From Novipirellula caenicola (GTDB lineage Bacteria; Planctomycetota; Planctomycetia; Pirellulales; Pirellulaceae), in the NCBI RefSeq assembly GCF_039545035.1, contig NZ_BAABRO010000021.1, positions 1 through 64,000 on the forward strand: a stretch of 64,000 bases of DNA, read 5' to 3'. Positions within the stretch are counted from its first letter, which is position 1, and every line of letters begins with the position of its first letter. Positions 46,001-54,534 of this stretch are shown here, piece after piece. A program made the position numbers and the translations under genes. Under the pieces are notes generated by a model. That model was given only the letters and a program-made list of their open reading frames with translations, was not told the DNA's origin and ran no database searches.

Positions 46001-49000
46001 AGGTTCAGGATTCGCAGATCGGTGTGCTGCAGGTCGTTGACTTGAAAATTCTCGACTCCCGTATCGCCGCTGATATCGATTTGCTCTACCGACGCGATGT
46101 CTAGCAGCACGCCCCCTTGCATCCGCTGGAGTTCAATCCGTTGGTGGGTCAAGAATGGAGCGCCAGCGCTGAGAGTGAAATCTTCCACTGGGACCGTTGC
46201 GCCATCGGCACCATTAAACAGCACGACGTCGTTGCCCGTGCCGCCTTCGACGAGGTCGCTACCGTCACCCTGGTTCCAAATGAGTAGATCGCTATCCGCG
46301 TCACCAAAAACCGAATCGCTGCCAACGCCGCCGGTGATTCGGTCGTTGCCGATGCCACCATGAATCACGTCGTCACCGATGCCACCGAACAAGTTGTCAT
46401 TGCCCGCACCACCGTCGATTAGATCGTCCAAGGCAGATCCTAGGATCGTATCATTGCCATCGCCGCCGAAAATCGAGACGTGCAGTGAGACACCGCCGTA
46501 GGTGAATCGGGTCAAATCAACGGCGTCATCCGCGCCGAGAGCATGAACCTCTAATTCGCCCAAACCGGTGCCCGCAGTGATGCTGACTCCATTCACGGTC
46601 ACGCCATTGGTTGTCGCCGAAATGATGTCTGCCGCTGATGTCCCTACCAATTCCAGTACATCGTCCGTCGGTGTCGAAGCGTCACCAGTCACGGTAAAGG
46701 AGGATTGGAAGCTGAAGGTCATGTTGGTTGGAGCAAGCCGAAATCGATCCGCTCCCGATTGGTTGACAAGTTCGACGGTATCGAAGCCACTGATGTCGAT
46801 GGATTCTCGATCATCGATCTGCACCAGGTCGCCGACAAGGCCGCCGCCGACGTTCCAGGTGTTGTCGCTGAAGTCGTCGTTGATGACAAGTGAATCAGTA
46901 TCACCGGCGCCAATGCCAAATAGGTCTCCTAGCAGTAGGTGCTCGATGCCTCGATACGGGATGTTCAATCCATCGACCGCCACACGTCCTTCGCCTGGGA
47001 CCAACCCGGGAAAGACGGTGAAGGCTTCGGCCACACCGACCGCGCCGATCACGCTCAGCCGATCGCTACCACCTGGGCTGGCGCCCGCGATCGCGATTTG
47101 CGAGTAGGGCTGAGGCGTATTGATGACGAACGAATCGTCGCCATCGAAAGCCTCGAGCGTCAGCGCCTCGACGTCGGACGGGGTAATCGGCCGATGCACC
47201 AGCGCGGATGCGGGATCACGGAGCGTCACCGTACCGGTCGTGGCCGCGACATCGAAGACATCGTTGCCAATGGTGCCGTTGACAATCAAACGGTCACGCG
47301 TTCCTGCGGGTTGGCCGCCGCCGTCGACCGTCAATTGGGATGCGGCACCGAGATTCTGGTACTGGATTCCCAGCAGGCTGTTGACACGGAAGGTTCCTTC
47401 GTCCACCGCAGCGCCGGGTGTGTGGACAATCGTATCGGCCGCCGCGGTTGCGACCACGGTCAATGCGTCGTCGCCGCCCAAGCCGGCAAAGATCAAGCCT
47501 TCGACGGTGGCCAGAGTCACCAAACCAAGTGCATTGACCTGGACCGTTGCCGCGTCAGCGGCGGTGGGGGTAATCGTGACGGTGTCATCTGCCGACGTGC
47601 CGTTGATCGTGACCGTATCGCTTGCAGCGGGGTCACCCCCTTCGACGGTGACATTGACGTCGTCGACTGGGGTGATCGAAAACGCATCGTCACCGAACCG
47701 ACCTTGTAGAACCACCTCAGCAATATTTGCGTTGGCTCCACCCGCGTTCGCTGTCACGACCGCTCCATCGTTCACCCACACGCGTGCTTCGTTCGCCGTC
47801 GCCGTGGGGCTCAGCGCGACAGTGTCGTCATCATGGGTCGCACGGACCGTTAATGTGCTTGCCGCAGTTGCTGATGTCACGTTCAGCAATTCAATGTTGG
47901 TGTAATTCACATCGCCCACACCGGCGCCCAGTTGATCCACCAGTCCGCTGGTCGATTCAGCTCCTTGCGTTACCCGTGCATTCGCATTCGCATTGACGAT
48001 CAAGGTGTCCGACGCGACGGGATCGCCACCGTCGTAGTTGATCGTCACTCCTTGCAACCCGTTGGCGTTTGAGGAATCAGGAGTCAGAATGAGCGAGTCG
48101 TCGCCGCCTAGTAGATCGAACTGAACGCTACTAAATCCAGCAAAACTACGTAAGTTGTAGAGCACGGTGCCGCCGTCACGAACACTGATTTGAGGCGTCA
48201 AGGCACCGCCAGCAACAGTGAAATCGGCGATGACCGTTTCGTTGCCACTCGTCCCGCCGCCGTTGGGGTTGGTGCCGAGCAATGTCAACGTGTCGTTGTC
48301 GTTCGTAAATCCATCATCATCGATCACGATGATGTCGGTGTTGTTGACATAGTCGATATCGAGAATCAGCGAACCGTCACTCTTGTTCGTAACGATGACC
48401 TCACCCGAATCCGGACCCGCAGGCCGAATCAAAATGTCTTCGCTGACCTGCCCCCCTAGTAACGAAGTGTGCAGAATCAACAGGTCTGCCTGATCGCCAT
48501 CAACCCCACTTGGCGCTCCTTCGTCAAAGGCAACATCGATGCCCCAGCCACGCGGAGTGTCGTCTGCATGAGGAGTGATCTCCAGCGTGTCGATTTCTTC
48601 GCCGCTGTCGTAATTAAAAAACGCTACGTTGCGGAAGCCGTAGTTGGGACCGCCGTTGAGGCTCCACTGGAACTCGTTGGCGCCATCCGCATCCGGTTGG
48701 AATTCAGGAGCGGCCCCAGGGATGGGAGCGAGATGTGAGTCGACATCGCGACCTACGAGAACCAAATTGTCGGTTTGCGGTGTAGCACCGTCGTTGTCAC
48801 CGAAGAAGTTGACGGTTTGGTTGGTCGCTCCAGGGGAGACAACAAATGTTTCGATTGATTCGAAATCGACCTCTTGCGTTGGCAGCCCGGCAACGGTCGT
48901 GGTAATCGAGATATCCGACGGAGAAGCCTTGTCGCTGTAAACATTTGCTTCGTTTTGCAGCGTCAGGTTTAGAGTGTCGCCGGGCGCCGAGGGGCTAACC

Positions 49001-52000
49001 GGATTTCCACCGTCGATAAATATCCGCGTGTCAAGGCTCGGCGTGACGTTAAACGTATCGTCGCCGTCGAGTCCACGAACGTGCAGGTCGGGAACAGTAC
49101 CATCATAGATGATCGTATTGCCGCCGAAGTGAATCAAATCGGGGGCGATGTCGAACGTGTCATTCGTATTCGTGCCATCAATCAACAAATCTGCGGTGTC
49201 GTTGCCGCCGAAGGTATTGTTGGTGATGTCGGCGGATCCGTTGATGATACGGATGCCATATTGGTTGTTGTTTGTGATCGTTGAATTGACCACTCGCGTG
49301 AACCCGCCGTCACTAAGAATTCCTCCGCCTGCCCCGGGGGTGTTGATCGACAGGTTGTTGTCGATGATCACCCCGTCAACGAACAAATTGCCAGCGTTAT
49401 TAAAGATTCCACCGCCGCCCTGATCAAATAAACCGCCGCCAGCGGTATTGTTTGCGATCGTGGTGCCACTGAAGACGGTGAGCGAACCGGTTCCATTCCA
49501 TAAACCGCCACCCTCGGCAGCGGCTTGGTTGCCGCTTACCGATCCACCCGAGATTACTGCGTTACCAAAGCCGGTGATATGCAACCCGCCTCCGTTACCG
49601 GGTGCCGCAACGGCCGGGGCGAGGCCGGCGTTGTTGTTATCCAAGGTGACGTTTGTCAAGGATGTATTGGTAAAGGAGGTTGCTTCAATGCCTCCCCCGG
49701 CACGATTGGCTTGATTGCCGATGACAGCGGAGTCCACGATCGTGATCGAACCGGCGCCGTCGTTCAGGATGCCGCCTCCGCTACCTAAAATGCCACTGGC
49801 ATTGTTGTTGCTGATTTGTGCATTCGTGATTCCGATGTTGCCACTGCTATTGAAGATCCCGCCTCCTCCTTGGTCTGATGCATCACCGCTTGCGGTATTG
49901 TCCGAAATGGTGGTGCCATCGATTGTCATCGTTCCGGTTCCATTCCACAAACCGCCTCCCTCGGCGGCGGCTTGATTGCCATTGACGGTGCCGCCGATGA
50001 TGTCCACGAAACCATCGCCGGTGATATGCATTCCGCCCCCGTTACCGGGAGCAGCGGCTGCCGGCGCGGCTCCAGCATTATTATTGTCGAGGTTGACGTT
50101 ATTCAGCGTCGTAAACGAATTCGTTCCGGCTTCGATCCCGCCCCCTGCTCGATTGGCAATGTTGTTGCTGATGGTCGTGTTGCTAATATTAGCCGAGGCA
50201 AAGAAAAAGCCTCCGGTAAGGATTCCCCCGCCGCTACCCGCAGTACCGTTGGCCAAATTGCTGTTGATTTGCGAGTTCGCAATCGTGATGTTGCCTAAGT
50301 TGAAAATGCCGCCGCCACCTTGATCTGCATCGTTACCGCTTGCGGTATTGCCTGTGATCGTTGCTCCGTCAATGATGGCCGTGGCAAATTGATTCGAGAC
50401 TCCACCTCCGATGACTCCCGCTGTGTTGTTGCTAAGCGTTGCGTCAAGTAGCGTCAGATTGTTGACGTTGAAGATCCCACCCCCTTCAACCGTCGCACTG
50501 TTGCCATCGATCACCGCTCCACCTTGAATCGTCGCAGCGCCACCCGTCCAGATTCCGCCGCCTTGCGAGGTCGCGGTATTGCCACTCACGCTGGATGCGT
50601 CTTGAACGGTGAGTGAGGCTGGTGCTTGGCTGAAAATCCCTCCCCCGAGCGTGGCGATGTTTCCATCAATGGTTGACCCGCCCTGAATGATCGTCTCGCT
50701 GAAACTGAAGATGCCGCCACCTTCCGCTGCGGCGCTGTTGCCACTGATCGAGGAGTCATCGACCAGTAAAGTGGAACCGCCGTCGTGGAAAATGCCACCT
50801 CCGGATCCGAGCGATGTATTTCCAACCACTTGCGAACCCCCTTGAACGGTGAGGCTGCCGAAGTTTGTAATTCCGCCGCCTGCAAAGAAGCCCATGTTGT
50901 TATTGTTGCTGATGGTGGCGCCGGTGATGTCTAAGGTCGCACCAAAATCATTGAAGACTCCGCCGCCTGCGAATCCGAGAACGGTATTGTCATCAATGAC
51001 TGAGCCGTTCTGAATGTTCGCAACACTGCCGCTGTTGTTGTAGATGCCACCACCTGCGCGATTGGCACTATTTCCGCTGATCATCGAGTCATCCACGACC
51101 AGAAAACCACTGTTAAAGATCCCCCCACCACTTCCATCGCCAGTCGTGGCAACGTTGTTGCTGATCATCGAACCGTTGATGATTTGCAAGAGAGCACCGC
51201 CACGGTTGTAGATACCGCCACCCCCTTCAATCGGCGCGAAACCGCCGTTCGCGGTGTTGGCGGTGATGGTCACACCATCGAAGGTTGCAACGGTTCCGGA
51301 AAAACTGGTGGCGTTATCAATCAAGACTCCGCCGCCAATCAGGGCGGTGTTGTTCGAAATCGTTCCGCCCGTCACGTTCAAAAGTTCAGTTTCGGTTACC
51401 CACAATCCGCGGCCGTTATTTGCGGTGTCTAGGTTCACGTTATCAAGCTGGACTGCGTCAATGAGATTCGGATCGGTTCCCCCATTGATGATCAAGGAAG
51501 CGGAATAATTCGCGTCGAGCGTCGTGACCGTCAGTATGTCACCCTGGTCGCCAAGGTTGACGGTCAGCGAGTTTGTCGGATTGGGGATGATCGTGTCTTC
51601 GAAGGTGGCACCATTGTCGATGATCTCAATGAAGCCTGCCGCGGCATTGTCTTGCAACGTTGCACTGTTAGCAAATGCAATCGGCAGGTTGAGAATCGTG
51701 TCGGCGGCGTTCCCAGCATTGATCGGTTCGAGCCCGGTGTAGGTGATGATCGAACCGTCTAGATCAATGTCGCCATCGTTTCCGTCGACGCTGGTTGTGG
51801 TGTAATTGAGCGTTTGATTGGTAAACGTCGCCCCTTCGATGCTCAGCGAATCGCCGTTAGCGGAAATCTGACCTCGACCATCGAAGCGGATGCCGCCGGC
51901 TGGGATTGGGTTGCCACCGCTGTAGTCGACTGACAACGAATCATCGTCGCCGGAACCACGCACCTCGATATCGTTGATCAACGCAAACGGGGTGACCCCC

Positions 52001-54051
52001 TGCGAGACACCATTGACCAAGACTTCCAAGTCCGCGCCGTTACGCACCAAGCGGATGTTATCGTCGACGCCGTCGTCGGTAGTACCTGCGACAAACAATG
52101 TGCCGCTAACGAAATCTAAGTAGGTTCCGGCTGCGATTCCGGTGGACAACCCAAACGCAGTTGTATTCAACGTGTCTTCAAAACCGGTGAAACCTTCGTT
52201 TGACACAAAGAAGTCGCTGGCAAAGTCGACATCAACATCATCACTGTCGCCGAAAACCCCATTGGGGCCTACACCGACCGTGTTATTCAAATTGCCACCC
52301 TGGTCCATGATGCTGGCGACTGCATTGAATTGGTCCTGATGCCAACTTCCCAGGTAGTGGCCGGCTTCGTGGACAGCAATATTGCCGACGCCTACGCCGA
52401 TCAAATCGATCATCGATGCCCCAGGAGCAAGTGGAAACTGGTTTAGCGAATTAGGATCCGTAACGGGACCGCTCAACAAATCCAATAAAATGATCGCATC
52501 ATCGTTTAGCGAGAAGTTGCCAACGTCAATCGCGGATGCAATGCCAATCGTGCCGATTCCCAATTCGCCGATCGAACCGCCAATGACCAGGCGGCTGACA
52601 TTGTCAAACACACCGAACGGATCCGAGTGGTCACGGCTGTTCAAGATCTCGACGGCAAATTCGCCCGGGATGTCCGAGACGAAGAACTCGCCATTGAGTC
52701 CAGTACCAGAAGTTCCTCCGAGGTCGTCGGCTAGATTTTCCGTCACCGTGTCCAAAATTGCATCGATCACAGCGTCCTCATCGGCGCCGCTGAGCCCCCA
52801 GCCCGGTAAAAACGTGGACAGAGGCGATAGTGAGGTGATTCCTGATGGTCCACCGAATGCTGCGGGATCGACGTCCGCTCCATCGAAATCAAGAAAGAGG
52901 ACCTGGCGTGTCTGAACAGGTTCTGCTTGGATCGCTGGACGAAAGACTCGTAGTTGTCCGAAGTAAGGTCCAGGGAATCCGGCAAGCCGAATCGCATAGG
53001 TGCCCTCGGTGCTTGCAACATGAGATGCCGATGGCCCGCCTAAACCTCCCGGCAACGGTGATATGGCAGGGTGAATGAAGCTCGCATCTCCCTGCGAACC
53101 TTGGACGAGCATTCCTGAGGGATCCAAAATTTGGACCTCCGATACAGTTGCATCACCGGCAAATCCAATAATGTCACCGGGCATCAAGTCGAAGCTGTAA
53201 AAGTCGACATCACCGGCCGTCAAAGAGATCGTCACATCGTAGGCGCCTTCGCTGGTCGATCCAAGTCCTGAGGACGAGTCAAAGGGATCAATCTGAATCC
53301 CTGCAAGTGCATGTACCGAGACGTAGTAGGTGTCGGTACTGAGAACGGTGAAATCTAGTAGGCTATCAAATGACGTTCCATCGTCGTCGTTAAATCCAAC
53401 GACGTTTCCTGCACTGTCGTAAATCGTGACGAACGAGTCCAAGAACGAAGCCGGGGTATCGGTGTCAACAATGATGTGCTGACCGGCCGCTGCCGTAACG
53501 CTGAAGAAATCAAAGTCACCCGAACCCGTTCCGCTGCTTCCATGCGGTCCGTCACCGATCACACCGCTACTTGTGATCGAAGTTCCCAACGTAAGTCCCG
53601 TGACGCTCGCTAGCGTAATACTGCCGTCATCTTCTGCGTTCGGAACGAATGGAATCTGCGTCGTGCTTTCGAAGTTGCCAACAAGGTCGGCTTCGAAATC
53701 ATCGCTGTCGCCTGTTCCAAAGCCGAAGATAAACTCCGCGGTTGCCTGGGTATCATTGAGGCCGTTCGCATTCGCAGGCTCGGCTTCCGACTGGACAATC
53801 AATTGATTGAATCCCTGACTTTCACTCACCGGTTTTGAATGCGAAAAATCTTTGCCGAGATTTGTCGTCAGCACCGTATCAACGGGCAAGAAGGCCGTTG
53901 GATTCATGACGTCCAGCGCAAGCAACCGACGATCTTCAAGTGACTCGACGCGTGGTTTGCGTGACAACAACGAGGTCAGTCGATGACGCTTTGAATCGCG
54001 TTGGTGGGTGGATTGCCGACTTTTTCTTGCTTCGCGATTTCTGAAAAACAT
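40087..54051 (-). CDS. 4654-aa secreted LEPR-XLL protein: metzincin, beta-helix, RTX, VWA, PPC, Ig-like, dockerin
   Basis: The preferred start at 54051 (MFFRNREARKSRQ) leads into the LEPR-XLL motif RVESLEDRRLLALD at about residues 33-46. Then follow two PPC-like domains (~110-350) and a metzincin zinc site HEAGHYLGSWH (HExxHxxGxxH, ~560) with a probable Met-turn SIMDQG (~580). A right-handed beta-helix comes next (~850-1620) with many GGGIYN/SGNSA turns and a 150-aa unit repeated about 2.5 times. RTX-type GGxGND repeats lie at ~2525-2620 and ~2990-3040, around a VWA domain (~2720-2920) with MIDAS DVSGSTT. A PPC domain (EFEPNDTQATAKV, ~3170), a run of Ig-like repeats (DSGMFDNDDVTH type, ~3300-4070), VCBS-like repeats and two dockerin repeats (YDVNNDGKVTALDALTVINA, YLDVDSNEVVTAFDALLVIN) finish it. 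It is probably an extracellular or surface adhesin/protease; function is inferred. Confidence 0.88.
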   Translation of the reverse strand: MFFRNREARKSRQSTHQRDSKRHRLTSLLSRKPRVESLEDRRLLALDVMNPTAFLPVDTVLTTNLGKDFSHSKPVSESQGFNQLIVQSEAEPANANGLNDTQATAEFIFGFGTGDSDDFEADLVGNFESTTQIPFVPNAEDDGSITLASVTGLTLGTSITSSGVIGDGPHGSSGTGSGDFDFFSVTAAAGQHIIVDTDTPASFLDSFVTIYDSAGNVVGFNDDDGTSFDSLLDFTVLSTDTYYVSVHALAGIQIDPFDSSSGLGSTSEGAYDVTISLTAGDVDFYSFDLMPGDIIGFAGDATVSEVQILDPSGMLVQGSQGDASFIHPAISPLPGGLGGPSASHVASTEGTYAIRLAGFPGPYFGQLRVFRPAIQAEPVQTRQVLFLDFDGADVDPAAFGGPSGITSLSPLSTFLPGWGLSGADEDAVIDAILDTVTENLADDLGGTSGTGLNGEFFVSDIPGEFAVEILNSRDHSDPFGVFDNVSRLVIGGSIGELGIGTIGIASAIDVGNFSLNDDAIILLDLLSGPVTDPNSLNQFPLAPGASMIDLIGVGVGNIAVHEAGHYLGSWHQDQFNAVASIMDQGGNLNNTVGVGPNGVFGDSDDVDVDFASDFFVSNEGFTGFEDTLNTTAFGLSTGIAAGTYLDFVSGTLFVAGTTDDGVDDNIRLVRNGADLEVLVNGVSQGVTPFALINDIEVRGSGDDDSLSVDYSGGNPIPAGGIRFDGRGQISANGDSLSIEGATFTNQTLNYTTTSVDGNDGDIDLDGSIITYTGLEPINAGNAADTILNLPIAFANSATLQDNAAAGFIEIIDNGATFEDTIIPNPTNSLTVNLGDQGDILTVTTLDANYSASLIINGGTDPNLIDAVQLDNVNLDTANNGRGLWVTETELLNVTGGTISNNTALIGGGVLIDNATSFSGTVATFDGVTITANTANGGFAPIEGGGGIYNRGGALLQIINGSMISNNVATTGDGSGGGIFNSGFLVVDDSMISGNSANRAGGGIYNNSGSVANIQNGSVIDDNTVLGFAGGGVFNDFGATLDITGATISNNNNMGFFAGGGITNFGSLTVQGGSQVVGNTSLGSGGGIFHDGGSTLLVDDSSISGNSAAAEGGGIFSFSETIIQGGSTIDGNIATLGGGIFSQAPASLTVQDASSVSGNTATSQGGGIWTGGAATIQGGAVIDGNSATVEGGGIFNVNNLTLLDATLSNNTAGVIGGGVSNQFATAIIDGATITGNTASGNDADQGGGGIFNLGNITIANSQINSNLANGTAGSGGGILTGGFFFASANISNTTISNNIANRAGGGIEAGTNSFTTLNNVNLDNNNAGAAPAAAAPGNGGGMHITGDGFVDIIGGTVNGNQAAAEGGGLWNGTGTMTIDGTTISDNTASGDASDQGGGGIFNSSGNIGITNAQISNNNASGILGSGGGILNDGAGSITIVDSAVIGNQANRAGGGIEATSFTNTSLTNVTLDNNNAGLAPAVAAPGNGGGLHITGFGNAVISGGSVSGNQAAAEGGGLWNGTGSLTVFSGTTIANNTAGGGLFDQGGGGIFNNAGNLFVDGVIIDNNLSINTPGAGGGILSDGGFTRVVNSTITNNNQYGIRIINGSADITNNTFGGNDTADLLIDGTNTNDTFDIAPDLIHFGGNTIIYDGTVPDLHVRGLDGDDTFNVTPSLDTRIFIDGGNPVSPSAPGDTLNLTLQNEANVYSDKASPSDISITTTVAGLPTQEVDFESIETFVVSPGATNQTVNFFGDNDGATPQTDNLVLVGRDVDSHLAPIPGAAPEFQPDADGANEFQWSLNGGPNYGFRNVAFFNYDSGEEIDTLEITPHADDTPRGWGIDVAFDEGAPSGVDGDQADLLILHTSLLGGQVSEDILIRPAGPDSGEVIVTNKSDGSLILDIDYVNNTDIIVIDDDGFTNDNDTLTLLGTNPNGGGTSGNETVIADFTVAGGALTPQISVRDGGTVLYNLRSFAGFSSVQFDLLGGDDSLILTPDSSNANGLQGVTINYDGGDPVASDTLIVNANANARVTQGAESTSGLVDQLGAGVGDVNYTNIELLNVTSATAASTLTVRATHDDDTVALSPTATANEARVWVNDGAVVTANAGGANANIAEVVLQGRFGDDAFSITPVDDVNVTVEGGDPAASDTVTINGTSADDTVTITPTAADAATVQVNALGLVTLATVEGLIFAGLGGDDALTVVATAAADTIVHTPGAAVDEGTFRVNSLLGIQYQNLGAASQLTVDGGGQPAGTRDRLIVNGTIGNDVFDVAATTGTVTLRDPASALVHRPITPSDVEALTLEAFDGDDSFVINTPQPYSQIAIAGASPGGSDRLSVIGAVGVAEAFTVFPGLVPGEGRVAVDGLNIPYRGIEHLLLGDLFGIGAGDTDSLVINDDFSDNTWNVGGGLVGDLVQIDDRESIDISGFDTVELVNQSGADRFRLAPTNMTFSFQSSFTVTGDASTPTDDVLELVGTSAADIISATTNGVTVNGVSITAGTGLGELEVHALGADDAVDLTRFTYGGVSLHVSIFGGDGNDTILGSALDDLIDGGAGNDNLFGGIGDDVIHGGIGNDRITGGVGSDSVFGDADSDLLIWNQGDGSDLVEGGTGNDVVLFNGADGATVPVEDFTLSAGAPFLTHQRIELQRMQGGVLLDIASVEQIDISGDTGVENFQVNDLQHTDLRILNLSTGPDGDTESVTVEGRPVDDTINVSGREGGLILGNQPDVVFTIDVSGSTTSTFAGTAVGDLNNDGTADTILDAEIAGFIRLNQELIDRGLGNVADVAIVAFGSSATNIDMDPVAPGIQISTTPNADTDANGVLDVVQALQSLVDGASTNYEASLATAIATFAALGTASANGNLIFLSDGFPTAGGVFTDEVATLTGMGINLRAFGVGTGSSLVDLQLIDPTAVQFTTTDELITAFGGLGPGGAVQLVGPIKVAGLSYDINLMGTNISDTDLLTVNGNEGNDVIKAEPGVESIVGIAFNGGSGDDFLSADAILNGGAGNDTLIGGLGDDTINGGDGDDTIDARGGNNTIDGGAGADTILVSGTSAGETISTVHAGGAFTITGGLSAGVNTIAGIEQVRIEAGDGPDIVNVTTDPAGGLDYNVFGGNPIGVLQGNGDTLNVILGGAPFSLQPGPEGDSGGVLVQPNQTISFDEFELLQVDGITLLLPDEFEPNDTQATAKVLGSEPAITVMRATLHATQMPSGGAAGVVNDDWYQVTAHDTGKLIVNAHFTADSVPLDGDGGDVVINLFDSSGTLIVAGAAVTGGQQIVVPVVAQQKYYVQVSSADGDQNTYDLEIESFAAPIPATPFLSSTSDSGMLNNDNVTSDNTPAIVIQDDLADFAAMSIPIDQGTAVAGAEVILSFTSTTTGTVTTVEANLVNAANPTLWSATSTAMADDVYLVQSWTRIQDAAGVVGRSPLSGAFLFTVDTTAPAIAAAPDLLSIADTGMFDNDDVTHIQSVALANPAGTTVEPNTKVRVFSGTELVGQGFATTEGNWEITTEPLDTGTHSLTVVLEDVAGNINAASEALVIDVDAVVPNTPYLDLINDDGHSTDDNITGQNLLQFEMVGDDTVNGNGNPLPNDVIYRLYWRVGDGNGEVLVYDSFAEFGNTFTTLGTLTRTVTQVLNDPAGPPFPDGVHNFKLEIEDRAGNVSPDFLLQVKIDTTVPTTTIDILASSDSGMYDDDNVTNIQEIAFQGRGETNGIITLFAQKVNSSGVTFGELLVIGTGNVGSDFTDVQAGIPGATDTDGLGIWEITAEPLTDGVYDVYALIEDWAGNEAVSETIRLEVDTLDPNLPLLDLDEASDSGRHNDDNITNDNTPAVSVTTHDANADLHAVVPDLTVAGAFLTDYLKYRIYNRAETGVVGGQTLVTETLLYDSAADATADASTSLLGHNAMFTSLQLLNSGNAQTILPVLADGIHNLKIEVEDRAGNISHDFLLNLVIDTTAPAAPSISLDPSVTDSGIPSNIGSSSDRITNVRTPGFVGTAEANALVRLYADGQGITNNVIDASDAAIGLTVAVPMDGDDALPGGQYRAISTADLNVGFTFDGQRQIGGTAEDLAGNVSNPSFLNILLDTTPPTVTGVDYAAGDTVFASKPNLSPTAPVDSLLITFAGGPAAAAGLSSPAVDPGLAADVSNYQLVGDHSGQVLIENAFIVSSSPEQVVVRLQFAALLADDRYTLTLDDSISDAAGNSLDGDSSAQAPGTPLAVLPSGNGISGGDFAARFTVDSRPEFGTISQGLVYVDINGNHVFDPEGQDNDATNRDFVMQFGQLTDALFTGNFADKDTGIASGFDKLGAYGRFNGTYSFLIDTNDDGVGDVASIMPGQYQINGIPVAGDFSAAQDGDEIGLFDGQAWYLDTNGNNQIESNERIAANYNGLPIVGDFNGDGSDDLAVFVNDTNQFIFDTNRDGTGDFTWDVRDDFERFGGLSGFTDRPIVGDINLDGIDDIGIWVKGRQGILPKEQGEVFFWISDQVDNNPANVFDAYSPAPLGNDTFAQYGDETALPIFGNFDPPITSANAPTNLTGLTNAVNRYDVNNDGKVTALDALTVINAISRGLTNAEASQAPRLLAAGGNYLDVDSNEVVTAFDALLVINEMNRLGQRGSSAQSELPIQSSSNDRYIEAVDDVFNQISLDDDDDTDWILADLESRRGVLS
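49200..50360 (-). repeat. ~450-bp tandem coding repeats in the beta-helix region
   Basis: The phrase DQGGGGIFN is encoded near 50318, 49866 and 49415, a constant spacing of about 450 bp (150 aa). The flanking phrases NRAGGGIEA, NVNLDNNNAG/NVTLDNNNAG, APGNGGGMHI/LHI and NQAAAEGGGLWNGTG recur with the same period. About two and a half copies are present. Confidence 0.8.
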
Positions 54052-54534
54052 GATGAGCTCCAGTCCGAGATGTAAATCTTGTCCGCCTACACCCACTCAG
54101 AAATTGCGGCCCCTCCCAAGGGTGGCTGTAGCCTAGCACGAACTCAACATAGCGTTTCCGTAACCGTCAAAATAGGAAAAGTCGGTAGGATGACAGCAAA
54201 AAATCGAATTTTTCACATATTTGATGGAACTCGGCTGCTTCGATGTGAATGCAGCTGTTTTTCGCTAAATTGACGCGGATTCGCGTGCGGTCTTGCCAAT
54301 TTTTTTAGGCGAAAAAGTGAGCCGCCCAGAACCCACTTCCATGCCCCCCCGGGTGGAATGGAGTTTTGTGCTCGCCCACCAGAGATAGGGGCAAAACGTG
54401 TCGGCGTTGAAGTCGTGAAAGGTGCGGCAGCAGTGGGAGTGGACGCAAAAAAACCTTGACGTCAAATTTTGACGCCAAGGCTCTCGTGGCATTGGAGAAT
54501 CGGCAGGGGAGATAAGCCCCCTGTGTTTGCGTGA
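54052..54534. other. Gene-free stretch upstream of the 14-kb gene
   Basis: It holds the terminator of the outer-membrane protein gene (54447-54480) and an A/T-rich patch at 54165-54310 that is the most likely promoter region of the giant gene. No clear -35/-10 pair with correct spacing was found, and no gene is supported. Confidence 0.55.
54447..54480 (-). terminator. Rho-independent terminator of the outer-membrane protein gene
   Basis: Read on the minus strand, ccttggcgtcaaa pairs with tttgacgtcaagg (one position is a G-U wobble), with a tight loop, and is directly followed by seven T. It begins 54 bp after the stop codon at 54535. This is the clearest intrinsic terminator in the window. 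Confidence 0.88.

Noticed and set aside
46939-47905. Long forward frames (256 and 261 codons) inside the 14-kb gene
   Set aside because: They are antisense to repetitive Asp/Gly/Val-rich coding sequence and overlap each other in different frames; no domain features.
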